The notes beneath the pieces were generated by a model. The model was given only the letters and a program-made list of their open reading frames with translations. It was not told the DNA's origin and ran no database searches. A stretch of 64,000 nt of DNA from Novosphingobium sp. JCM 18896 (GTDB lineage Bacteria; Pseudomonadota; Alphaproteobacteria; Sphingomonadales; Sphingomonadaceae): contig NZ_JAPCZF010000002.1 of the NCBI RefSeq assembly GCF_025938095.1, forward strand, positions 62,001-126,000, given 5' to 3'. The translations under genes and the position numbers were made by a program. Position 1 is the first letter of the stretch. Each line of letters opens with the position of its first letter. This document shows, piece after piece, positions 35,114 through 43,317 of this stretch.

Positions 35114-36264
35114 AAATCGTCGACGTCTGCGCCTTCTATTCGCCGCACGGCGGCGGCGTCCGAACCTATGTCGAACAGAAGCTGGCGATCGGGCCCGAAC
35201 TCGGCCACGAGATCGTCATTCTCGCCCCCGGTGACGAACATACGGTGATCGAGCGCGGGCCGATGGCACGGATCGTCACGATCCCCTCGCCGCGGCTCGC
35301 GTTCGATCGCAAGTATTGGTATTTCGGCGACGAGCCCGCGCTGCACGCCGCGCTCGACGCGCTCGAACCCGATTTCGTCGAAGTCGGCTCGCCCTGGCGC
35401 AGCCCGTCCTACGTCGCCCGCTGGCAGGGCCAGGTCCCGCGCGCGCTGGTGATGCACAACGATCCGTTCTCGGTCTACGCGTACCGCTGGCTCGAGCCCT
35501 GGCTACGGCGCGAGACGATCGACCGCCGGATCGACTTCCTCTGGCAGCACATGCGCGCGCTCGGGCACGACTACGACCGCGTCGTCTGCGCCAGCCGCGA
35601 ACTGCGCAGCCGCCTCGCGCGCGGCGGGGTCGCGGGTACGGCGCTGCACCCGATGGGGGTCGACACCGCGCTGTTCGGGCCGCAGCGGCGCGATCCCGCA
35701 GTGCGGCGCCAACTGCTCGCGCTCTGCGAACTGCCCGAAGACGCGCACCTGCTGATCGGCGTCGGCCGGTTCTGCGCGGAGAAGCGCTGGCCGGTGGCGA
35801 TCGACGCGGTCATGCGCGCCAGCCTGACCCGGCCGATCGGCTTGGTCCTGCTCGGCGAGGGCGGCGCAGCCAAGCGGCTGACCAAGCACATCGCCGGCAA
35901 CCCGCACATCCGCCTGCTCGCACCCGAGCGCGATCGCGCGCGCTTCGCCACGATCCTCGCCAGCGCCGATGCGCTGATCCACGCGGGCACCTCGGAGACC
36001 TTCGGCATGGCGCCGGCCGAAGCGCGTGCCAGCGGCGTGCCGGTCATCGTTCCCGACGAGGGCGGCGCGGCCGACCATGCCGAGGGCGGCGCCGGCCTCA
36101 CCTACCGCGCGGGCAATGCCCTGGCCGCGGCCGAAGCGATCCTCGCGCTGCTCGGCCAGTCGCAGCCGCCTTGCACACCGCATGCACGCTCGATGCGCGA
36201 TCACTTCGCCGCGCTTTTCGCCGACTACGAGCGGATCGTGCAGGGCGAGCGCCGCGTTGCCTGA
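35110..36264 (+). CDS. Family 4 glycosyltransferase
   Basis: 384 aa GT-B fold. The N-terminus KIVDVCAFYSPHGGGVRTYV is the glycine-rich acceptor-side loop. The donor site is in LIGVGRFCAEKRW, LVLLGEGG and HAGTSETFGMAPAEARASG, containing the E-x7-E motif of GT4 enzymes. The start is TTG at 35110, overlapping the previous TGA; no ATG lies near the conserved N-terminus. Next to a lipid flippase-like protein and an acyltransferase, a glycolipid-forming role is plausible. Confidence 0.87.
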   Translation: MKIVDVCAFYSPHGGGVRTYVEQKLAIGPELGHEIVILAPGDEHTVIERGPMARIVTIPSPRLAFDRKYWYFGDEPALHAALDALEPDFVEVGSPWRSPSYVARWQGQVPRALVMHNDPFSVYAYRWLEPWLRRETIDRRIDFLWQHMRALGHDYDRVVCASRELRSRLARGGVAGTALHPMGVDTALFGPQRRDPAVRRQLLALCELPEDAHLLIGVGRFCAEKRWPVAIDAVMRASLTRPIGLVLLGEGGAAKRLTKHIAGNPHIRLLAPERDRARFATILASADALIHAGTSETFGMAPAEARASGVPVIVPDEGGAADHAEGGAGLTYRAGNALAAAEAILALLGQSQPPCTPHARSMRDHFAALFADYERIVQGERRVA

Positions 36265-37006
36265 CCGCGCGCTCCGCCAGGCACGCGCCGTGGCGGCGGT
36301 CCTGGCGCTGCTGCTCCTTGCCCTGCCCTGGCTCTGCATCCGCTCGCGTCGGATCGAATGCCTGGCCTGGAAGCTGCTGCTCGCAGGCTTCGGCGTGCGC
36401 CTGCGCTGCCACGGCACCCCGGACGCGACGGGCAGCGCATTGACCGTGGCGAACCACATCTCGTGGACCGACATCGCCGTTCTCGGCCGCCTGCTCGACG
36501 CGGGCTTCGTCGCCAAGTCGGAGATCGCCGGCTGGCCGATCATCGGCGCGCTGACACGGCGCTACGGCTGCCCGTTCATCGCCCGCGACAGCCGCACCGC
36601 AACGCACCGTCTGGCCGCCGACATGAACGCCTATCCGGCCGACCACAGCCTCGTGCTCTTCGCCGAGGGTACCACCGGGCTTGGCGACGTGGTGCTGCCG
36701 TTCCACAGCGGGCTCTTCGCCGCCAGCGAGCGCTGGCCGCGCGTCCAGCCGGTGACGATCGCCTATCGCCGCGCGGACGGGGCGCCGCTGTCTCCAGCCG
36801 AGCGTCGCGCCGTGGCCTGGGTGGACGACGACGCGCTACTGCCGCACGCCCTAGCGCTGGCGGCATCGGGCGGGATCACCGTCGACGTCTGGTTCGAAGA
36901 GAGCTTCGCGCCGCATGACCGCAAGCACGCGGCCCAGGAGAGCCGCCGCCGCATTGCCGCGCGGTTGGTGGAGGTTCAGGCGGCGGCGCTGAAACGCGCG
37001 GCGTAG
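36257..37006 (+). CDS. PlsC-type 1-acyl-glycerol-3-phosphate / lyso-ornithine lipid acyltransferase (OlsA-like)
   Basis: 249 aa with a TTG start overlapping the GT4 gene by 8 bp. One N-terminal hydrophobic segment (about 10-25) precedes the acyltransferase core: NHISWTD (the HX4D catalytic motif, near residue 60) and LFAEGTTG (the EGT block, near 135). PlsC homologues make phosphatidate; OlsA members acylate lyso-ornithine lipid. OlsB lies convergently next door, which favours OlsA. The 3' end overlaps olsB by 31 bp. Confidence 0.75.
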   Translation: MPDRALRQARAVAAVLALLLLALPWLCIRSRRIECLAWKLLLAGFGVRLRCHGTPDATGSALTVANHISWTDIAVLGRLLDAGFVAKSEIAGWPIIGALTRRYGCPFIARDSRTATHRLAADMNAYPADHSLVLFAEGTTGLGDVVLPFHSGLFAASERWPRVQPVTIAYRRADGAPLSPAERRAVAWVDDDALLPHALALAASGGITVDVWFEESFAPHDRKHAAQESRRRIAARLVEVQAAALKRAA

Positions 37007-37764
37007 CGGTCGGCGATCGCCTCGACGGGCATCACCACGCAGACGTCGATCGTGTTGAAGGCATGGTCGACATAGGCGCCCTCACCGAACTTCGCGCCGA
37101 CGCGCATGTAGCCCTTCACCAGCGGCGGCAGTTCCATCAACGCACGGCGTTCGTCGTAGGAACCGGGCGCCAGCCGATCCATCGCCACACCCTTGCCCGG
37201 CAGCACCGACGGCCGGCACTCGGCCGGCGCGAGATGGCGATGGTGGAGATAGGACAGTGCCGCGGCGTGGGCATCGACGTCCGTCCCCGCGAAGGAAGCA
37301 CAGCCGAACATCAGCGCGATGTCGTGCCGCGCGATATAGTCGGCGATGCCGCGCCACAGCAGCGAGATCGTGCCGCTGGTGCGATAGGGCGGCAGCACGC
37401 AGGAGCGACCGAGTTCGAGCAGTTCGCCCGAGCCGCCCAAATGCGCGAGCGGCGCGAGATCGAATTCGCCGGCCGAATAGAAACCGAAGCTGCGCTTGGC
37501 GACGCTCTCGCGCAGCAGGCGATAGGTGCCGACCACCTGCTCTCCCGCGGATGCATCCTCGTCGATCACCAGCAGATGGTCGCAGAGCGGATCGTAGACG
37601 TCGGCGTCGAGATGCTCGGGCCGGGGAGCCCCGGCATCCGCCCCCATCTCGGCGTAGAACACGCGCCAGCGCAGCCGCTGGACCGCGTTGAGCTCCCGCT
37701 CGTCCTGCACGAGACGCAGCGACAACCGACGCTGGCCTACGACTGAACACAAGTCCCGCTGCAT
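36976..37764 (-). CDS. olsB: L-ornithine N-alpha-acyltransferase OlsB (GNAT-fold, hemolysin-like)
   Basis: 262 aa, the size of OlsB. Landmarks: LQRLRWRVFYAEMGA-type N-terminus (here QRLRWRVFYAEM), DPLCDHLLVID, LELGRSCVLPPYR and LPPLVKGYMRVGAKFGEG. OlsB joins a 3-hydroxyacyl group from ACP to ornithine, making lyso-ornithine lipid, which OlsA completes. Ornithine lipids replace phospholipids under phosphate limitation in many alphaproteobacteria. Convergent with and overlapping the OlsA-like gene; ATG 37764. Confidence 0.82.
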   Translation of the reverse strand: MQRDLCSVVGQRRLSLRLVQDERELNAVQRLRWRVFYAEMGADAGAPRPEHLDADVYDPLCDHLLVIDEDASAGEQVVGTYRLLRESVAKRSFGFYSAGEFDLAPLAHLGGSGELLELGRSCVLPPYRTSGTISLLWRGIADYIARHDIALMFGCASFAGTDVDAHAAALSYLHHRHLAPAECRPSVLPGKGVAMDRLAPGSYDERRALMELPPLVKGYMRVGAKFGEGAYVDHAFNTIDVCVVMPVEAIADRYAARFSAAA

Positions 37765-37828
37765 TCGGCCTCGATAGCAAGCGGCTGTGACACACCGCTT
37801 GCAGTCCGATTATGCTTCGATGACGGTT

Positions 37829-37862
37829 TATTCGAGATAGGTGGCTATTCGAGATAGGTGGC
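37829..37862. repeat. 17-bp tandem duplication at a gene 3' end
   Basis: Two exact 17-bp copies lie head to tail (37829-37845, 37846-37862). They encode the last residues and stop codon of the phosphatase gene; the outer copy repeats the same ending out of frame. Typical of slipped-strand duplication. The encoded C-terminus is unaffected because the first stop is read. Confidence 0.9.
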
Positions 37863-38900
37863 GCGCAGCGCGGCGAGATCGGCCGCGGTCACGCCGATCT
37901 CCTTTTCGAGGTAGCCCTCGACCGAACCGTACTTCGCGTCGATCGAGGCGAAGGAGCCGAGCAGCAGCGACTTGCCCTCGGCGTCGTAGAGCGGCGTCGG
38001 CTTGCGATCGCCGGCCGCGGCACCACGCGAAAAGACCTGCGCGACCGGATCGTTGGGATGGGCGGCGAGGTCGATCGGCGGCATTTCCCAGCGCGGCTGG
38101 CGATAGGTCGTCGACAGGTGATAGTCGGCGAGGATCGTCTCGCGCGGCACGCCGAGCGCCGACAGCACCATCGCCGTGGTGAAGCCCGTGCGGTCCTGCC
38201 CGGCCGAGCAATTGTAGGCGATCGGCCCCTCGTGGCGCTTGAGCAGATCGAAGACCATGCGCAGTTGCGGCTTCAGCATGGTGGGCAGGTTCGCATAGAG
38301 CGCGCCCGAGGGTCCCTGCATGGTCATCCGCAGGATCTCCTGCATCGAATAGCCGACTGCGGCATAGCGCACGCCTTCGATCTTCGTCGGCGCGAGCACG
38401 CGTTCCTCGCTCGATCGCAGATCGACCATGTCGGCGAGACCCAGCGCCTGGACCCGCGCGAGATCGCCCGGCGTCAGCATCGCCGAAGCGCCCGAGCGGT
38501 AGATTCGGCCCCAGCGGACCGCCTTGCCGTCGACCGTGCGATAGCCACCGATGTCGCGGAAGTTCGATCCCTGATCGAGCGGCACCAGCCGCTCGGCGAC
38601 GTCGACCACGCTGCCGTCGGCCTTGTCGCGGACGAGGAAATAGGGACGTGCCGCGACATCGACCGAGACCTCCTGCTTGCCGTCGCGATCTCCGGCCGAA
38701 ACCAGCTTGGCCTGGGCGGGGTCGGTCACCGGTCGATCGGCCTGGAACAGGTCGACCTGGCCCTTGGCGGACCAGGTGACGCTGACCTTGTCGGGCGCGA
38801 CGCGCGTCACCGCGAGCTGATCGGCTCGCGCGAAAGCGGGCACGGACGATGCAAGGAACAGCGCCGCGACGGTTGCGGCGATCGGAAGCGACGGTTTCAT
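37845..38900 (-). CDS. Secreted tyrosine-protein phosphatase family protein
   Basis: 351 aa. A signal peptide (about 1-25, ending AFARA) indicates export. After about 90 residues of an N-terminal domain, the Tyr_phosphatase_3 core begins GSNFRDIGGYRT and holds the P-loop NCSAGQDRTG, the C-x5-R phosphatase signature, near residue 230. Such enzymes dephosphorylate phosphotyrosine or phosphoinositides. ATG 38900 follows GGAGAG; a GTG at 38918 is an alternative. The 3' end carries a 17-bp tandem duplication. Confidence 0.87.
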   Translation of the reverse strand: MKPSLPIAATVAALFLASSVPAFARADQLAVTRVAPDKVSVTWSAKGQVDLFQADRPVTDPAQAKLVSAGDRDGKQEVSVDVAARPYFLVRDKADGSVVDVAERLVPLDQGSNFRDIGGYRTVDGKAVRWGRIYRSGASAMLTPGDLARVQALGLADMVDLRSSEERVLAPTKIEGVRYAAVGYSMQEILRMTMQGPSGALYANLPTMLKPQLRMVFDLLKRHEGPIAYNCSAGQDRTGFTTAMVLSALGVPRETILADYHLSTTYRQPRWEMPPIDLAAHPNDPVAQVFSRGAAAGDRKPTPLYDAEGKSLLLGSFASIDAKYGSVEGYLEKEIGVTAADLAALRATYLE

Positions 38901-39101
38901 GGCTCTCTCCACGGGCACATTCAGCGCGCAGAATGGACGCCGCGCAAGTCAATACGATGAAGCCTTCCGCATCATTGTTACGCTTTCGTGACAACATGGG
39001 TTATCTGTGGAGGCGGACTGGGAGCGCCTCCTAAGGCGCGCATCGGGACAATCGGGTCTCCAAGGCGGCCGGGGCATCGGCCAGATGGGGTGCGAATTCA
39101 C

Positions 39102-40661
39102 ATGGCCGATGGCCAGGAAACCGAACTGAAGCTGGCAGCTTCGCCGGCCATGCTCGCGCAGCTGCGCGACCATCCGCTGCTCGCCGGTAAGGACAAGCCA
39201 TTGACGCTGGTCACGCGCTATTTCGATACCGCCGATGCCGCGCTCCACGCGCAGGGGGCCACCTTGCGGATCCGCGAGACCGGGGCCATGCCCGAGGCTG
39301 GCGTCAAGCGCGAGCAGACCTTCAAGAACGGCAGCGGTAGCCTGCGCCGCGGCGAATGGAACACAAAGGTCGATGGCGAGACGCCCGATCCGCAGGCCTT
39401 CCCCGCGACCGCGCGCAGACTGATCGAACCGTTGCTGGGCGAGGCCAAGCTCCGCCCGCTGGCGACCACGCGCATCGAACGTACGACACGGCGGCTCAAG
39501 TTCGGCGCTTCGACGATCGAGGCGGCGTTCGATGCCGGAACGGTCGAGGCCGGCCGACGCAGCCAGCCGATCTCCGAACTCGAGCTCGAACTGATCGGCG
39601 GAGCGGCTGCCGACCTCTTCGCGCTGGCCGGACAGTTGCCGCTCGGGCCCGAGCTCGGCTGGTCGACCGAGAGCAAGGGCGAGCGCGGTCACGTCCTGGC
39701 GCTGCGCCTGCCCTTCGCCGCGGCGCGCGCGAGCGAGGTGGCGCTGACGCCCGACATGACCGTCACCCAGGGTTTCCAGGCGATCGCCTGGAATTGCCTG
39801 GCACAGCTGCTCGGCAACTACCGCGAGGTCCTGGCCAGCGGCGATCCCGACGCCGTGCACCAGAGCCGCGTCGCGATCCGCCGGCTGCGCGCGGCCTTCA
39901 GCCTGTTCGGCGATCATGTCGCCGACGAGCGCAGCCCGGTGTTCCGCGCCGAGTGGAAGGCGGCGGCCGATACGCTCGGCCCGGCGCGCGATCTCCACGT
40001 CCTCATCGAACGGGTCGAAGCCGCCCAACAGGACCCGCAAGACGACACCGCCGACCTGCTCAAGCACCTGCACGCCGCACGCAAGCGGGCGACGCGCAAG
40101 GCCCAGGCGGCGCTATCGGCCGCCGCGTTCCAGCAGCTCCTGATCGGTTTCGCCGAATGGATCGAGCGCGACGTGCCGCAATCGTCCGAGCCGCTGGGCG
40201 AATTCGCCGCGCGCACGCTGGGCCGTCGGCGACGCAAGCTCACCAAGAGCCCCGCGCTCGACAAGCTGTCCGAAGAGGCGCTCCACGCGCTCCGGATCAA
40301 GGGCAAGAAGCTGCGTTACGCCGCCGAATTCTTCGGCGCGCTCTATTCGGACAAGAAGAGCGCCAAGGATCGCCGCGCTTTCACCAAGGCGCTCGGCAAG
40401 GTCCAGGACTGCCTCGGCAGCGTCCACGATCTCGCGGTCGCGCAAGACAACGGCGCGCGGCTATTCGCCGGCAGGGAGCCGATCACCGCAGCGGGGCTCG
40501 CCGCCCAGCTAGCCACCCTGCTCGATCAGCACGGCCCAAGCCGCAAGCGCCTGATCAAGTCCGCCGCCAAGGCGCTCGATCGCGTCGCGGAAGCGCCAGC
40601 CTGGTGGAAGTTTCCGTTCATCGAACAAAAATCCTCCATTTCGACACTCTCGCCCGATTGA
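39102..40661 (+). CDS. CYTH-CHAD domain protein (inorganic triphosphatase-like)
   Basis: 519 aa. The CYTH domain (about 1-205) has the metal/phosphate motif ExExK as ETELK at residues 6-10 and many inward Arg/Lys and Glu residues typical of the tunnel fold. The CHAD domain (about 220-500) is helical with conserved His/Arg/Lys, including VHQSRVAIRRLRAAF and ALRIKGKKLRYAAEFF. YgiF-like proteins hydrolyse inorganic triphosphate, and CHAD domains bind polyphosphate. ATG 39102; 201 bp upstream contain a 7-bp GC stem-loop (39009-39031) of unclear role. Confidence 0.88.
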   Translation: MADGQETELKLAASPAMLAQLRDHPLLAGKDKPLTLVTRYFDTADAALHAQGATLRIRETGAMPEAGVKREQTFKNGSGSLRRGEWNTKVDGETPDPQAFPATARRLIEPLLGEAKLRPLATTRIERTTRRLKFGASTIEAAFDAGTVEAGRRSQPISELELELIGGAAADLFALAGQLPLGPELGWSTESKGERGHVLALRLPFAAARASEVALTPDMTVTQGFQAIAWNCLAQLLGNYREVLASGDPDAVHQSRVAIRRLRAAFSLFGDHVADERSPVFRAEWKAAADTLGPARDLHVLIERVEAAQQDPQDDTADLLKHLHAARKRATRKAQAALSAAAFQQLLIGFAEWIERDVPQSSEPLGEFAARTLGRRRRKLTKSPALDKLSEEALHALRIKGKKLRYAAEFFGALYSDKKSAKDRRAFTKALGKVQDCLGSVHDLAVAQDNGARLFAGREPITAAGLAAQLATLLDQHGPSRKRLIKSAAKALDRVAEAPAWWKFPFIEQKSSISTLSPD

Positions 40662-40739
40662 CGCCCGGCCCTCACGGGCTAGTGCTGATGCGCAACGACG
40701 GCATCGAATCGCGATGCTGCGGCGAGAGGGACGAGAACG

Positions 40740-42290
40740 GTGAGCACTGAGAGCGACGTCTGGACGGATCCGCGCGCAGCCAAGACCTTTCCGCAACTGA
40801 TCCGCGCCGCGGCCGCAGCCTATGGCGACGATCCCGCGGTCACGCTGACCGGCGAGACGATTCCCGACGAGACCGCGAGCTTCAACGACCTCGATCGCCA
40901 GTCGGCAGAGATCGCCCGCGGCCTGATCGCGCGCGGCATCGGCAAGGGCGCGCGCGTCGGCTTCATCTACGGCAACGGCCCGGGCTTCGCGATCATGCTC
41001 GCGGCCGCGGCGCGCATCGGCGCGATCGCTATTCCCATCTCCACGATGATCCGCGCCAACGAGCTGGTGCGCGTGCTGCGCCAGTCGGACGTCTCGGGCC
41101 TGATCGTCCAACGCAAGTTCCTCAACACCGACTATGTCGAGCGCCTGTGCGACGCGCTGCCCGAGCTGCGCGAGAGCGGCCCGGCGCTGCGCCTGACCAA
41201 GACCCCCTACCTGCGCTGGCTGGCCTCGACCGGTGAGGGCCTGCCCGCGAGCTTCGGCACGCTCGACGGCCTGATCGCCGAAGGCGCTGCGATCGGCGAA
41301 GACTTCCTCCGCGAGATCGAGAGCGAGGTCCACCCGACCGACCAGATGGTCGAGATCTACACCTCGGGCTCGATGGCGCTGCCCAAGGGCGTCAAGCACC
41401 ACCACGGCCCCGTGCTGTTCCGCACGCATTACCTGCGCGGCATGATCGGCCAGGAACGCGGCAAGGAATACAGCGCCTTCCTGCCGATGTTCTGGGTCGG
41501 CGGCCTGATGATGTCGCTGCTGCCCAACTGGGAAGTCGGCGCCACCACCACCTGCACCGAGCGCACGATGAGCAACAGCCGTATCGCCATGGGCTCGACC
41601 CTGGCCGACGACGATCTGGCCATGCTCAAGAACCAGAAGCCGCCATTCTGGGGCCTGGGCATGAGCGAGACGCTCGGGCCCTATTCCTTCGGTGACGAAG
41701 TGCGCGCGCCGGGCCGCCCGGTCTGTTCGCCGATGGACCACTTCGCCGACGGCTACGAGATCCGCATCGCCGACGAGAACGACCAGGAGGTCGGCGACGG
41801 CAATATCGGCGAGATGCAGGTGCGCGGCTATCCGCTGGCATCTTCACTGCACAAGGTCGAGCAGTCGGTCTACTACACCGCCGACGGCTATTACCACACG
41901 GGCGACATGTGCCTGCGTGACGGCAGCCGCGTCCATTTCATCGGCCGCAACGGAGACATGATCAAGACCGCCGGCTCCAACGTCGCGCCCGCCGAGGTCG
42001 AGATGGAAATGCAGGCGCTCGATGGGATTCACAACGCCTATGTCGTCGGCCTGCCTGATCCTGAGCGCGGCCAGCTACTCGTCGCCGCCGTGGTGCCGCG
42101 CGACGAGGCCGTCGAGCTCGACTTTGCCGAGATCGAAGGCAAGCTGCGCAAGCAGTTGTCGAGCTACAAGGTCCCGCGCGCCTACGTGCAGATCAAGCGT
42201 GACGAAGTGCCGCTGCTCCATTCGAACAAGGTCTCGCGCCGCGACGTCACCGCGCTCGTGGCGCAGCGCCTCGGCCGGCCGGCCGCCTGA
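40740..42290 (+). CDS. AMP-forming acyl-CoA synthetase / ligase
   Basis: 516 aa ANL-superfamily enzyme, GTG start. Motif A3 is VEIYTSGSMALPKGVKH near residue 205, the A5-like GLGMSETLGPY near 305, A8 HTGDMCLRDG near 385, and the catalytic Lys in SNKVSRRD at the C-terminus. It activates a carboxylate to acyl-AMP and then acyl-CoA. Chain length is slightly short because the N-domain has few insertions. It is 2 bp from the hydratase-like gene, forming a two-gene unit of acid activation and enoyl-CoA chemistry. Confidence 0.87.
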   Translation: MSTESDVWTDPRAAKTFPQLIRAAAAAYGDDPAVTLTGETIPDETASFNDLDRQSAEIARGLIARGIGKGARVGFIYGNGPGFAIMLAAAARIGAIAIPISTMIRANELVRVLRQSDVSGLIVQRKFLNTDYVERLCDALPELRESGPALRLTKTPYLRWLASTGEGLPASFGTLDGLIAEGAAIGEDFLREIESEVHPTDQMVEIYTSGSMALPKGVKHHHGPVLFRTHYLRGMIGQERGKEYSAFLPMFWVGGLMMSLLPNWEVGATTTCTERTMSNSRIAMGSTLADDDLAMLKNQKPPFWGLGMSETLGPYSFGDEVRAPGRPVCSPMDHFADGYEIRIADENDQEVGDGNIGEMQVRGYPLASSLHKVEQSVYYTADGYYHTGDMCLRDGSRVHFIGRNGDMIKTAGSNVAPAEVEMEMQALDGIHNAYVVGLPDPERGQLLVAAVVPRDEAVELDFAEIEGKLRKQLSSYKVPRAYVQIKRDEVPLLHSNKVSRRDVTALVAQRLGRPAA

Positions 42291-42292
42291 TC

Positions 42293-43168
42293 GTGGCGGC
42301 CTGGGAGGAACTGGTCGGCAAGGAGGTCGCCGCGGGCACCTTCTCCTGGACCTCGGATCGTACGCTGCTCTACGCGATCGGCGTCGGTGCCGGGCTCAGC
42401 GATCCGCTCGACGAGCTGCAGTTCACCACCGAGAACACGCGCGGCGTCGAACAGCAGGTCGTGCCGACCTTCATGACGCAGATGGCCTCGGCCGGCGGCG
42501 GCTGGATCAAGCAGCTCGGCTTCCCCGCGCGCGAATGGGACGGCTATCCCGAAGGCCTGCTGCACGGCGAGCAGTCGGTCACCCTGCACCGCTCGATCCC
42601 CGCGGCGGGCACGGTCGAAGTTCGCCAGGTGCTCGTCGGCGTGTTCGACAAAGGCTCGGGCGCGCTCTGCGTGTCGGACACCCACGCCACCCTCGCCGAC
42701 ACCGGCGAGCCGCTGGGCTCCACGCGCATGGGCCTGTTCGTCCGCGGCCAGGGCGGCTTCGGCGGTCCGCGCCAGCCGGCCGATGCCCTGCCCTGGGAAA
42801 AGCTCGAACGCGAGCCAGACCTCACCGTTTCGCTGCCGCTGCCGATCGGTCAGTCGCTGATCTTCCGCCTCTCGGGCGACCGCAACCCGCACGGCACCGA
42901 TCCGGCGATCGCCAAGGAGGATGGCTTCGACCGACCGATCTTCTTTGGTCTCGGCACTTACGGCTTCGCCAGCCGCGCGATCCTCAAGGGCTTGTGCGAC
43001 GGCGACGTCGATCGCTTCGGCGCCTTCGAAGGCCGCTTCTCGCAACCCGTGTTTCCCGGCGACCGGCTCGACACGCGGATCTGGCTGACCGAGGGCGGCG
43101 CGCAGTTCCAGACCTTGGCCAACGGCGAACGCGTCGTGATCGACCGCGGGATTTTTCGCTACCGGTGA
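42293..43168 (+). CDS. MaoC-like double-hotdog hydratase with altered signature
   Basis: 291 aa in the layout of peroxisomal-type hydratase 2 (two hotdog folds, the second at about 180-291). The hydratase-2 motif is normally SGDxNPLHxDP; here it reads SGDRNPHGTDP, so His occupies the Leu position and Gly the catalytic His position. The following block reads RPIFFGLGTYG where most members have His-Gly. Asp and Asn of the motif remain. Activity is therefore uncertain. GTG start, 2 bp after the ligase gene. Confidence 0.75.
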   Translation: MAAWEELVGKEVAAGTFSWTSDRTLLYAIGVGAGLSDPLDELQFTTENTRGVEQQVVPTFMTQMASAGGGWIKQLGFPAREWDGYPEGLLHGEQSVTLHRSIPAAGTVEVRQVLVGVFDKGSGALCVSDTHATLADTGEPLGSTRMGLFVRGQGGFGGPRQPADALPWEKLEREPDLTVSLPLPIGQSLIFRLSGDRNPHGTDPAIAKEDGFDRPIFFGLGTYGFASRAILKGLCDGDVDRFGAFEGRFSQPVFPGDRLDTRIWLTEGGAQFQTLANGERVVIDRGIFRYR

Positions 43169-43208
43169 GCCAAGGCTCCGAAAGTCGACGGCTTCTGCCT
43201 TTGGCTTT
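43168..43208 (+). terminator. Possible intrinsic terminator
   Basis: AGCCAAGGC (43168-43176) pairs with GCCTTTGGCT (43197-43206, one bulge), followed by TT. It starts on the last base of the hydratase stop codon and could end the two-gene unit. The stem is imperfect and the U-tract short. Confidence 0.4.
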
Positions 43209-43317
43209 GCGGTAGCGTCCGAAGCACTATCCCCCTTCGTGGTCAGATCGGAGCATTCCGGTGTTCGCCGTCATTCCGCGGCTGGTATAGACGTGCGTCG
43301 GTCGCGACGGAGAACCC

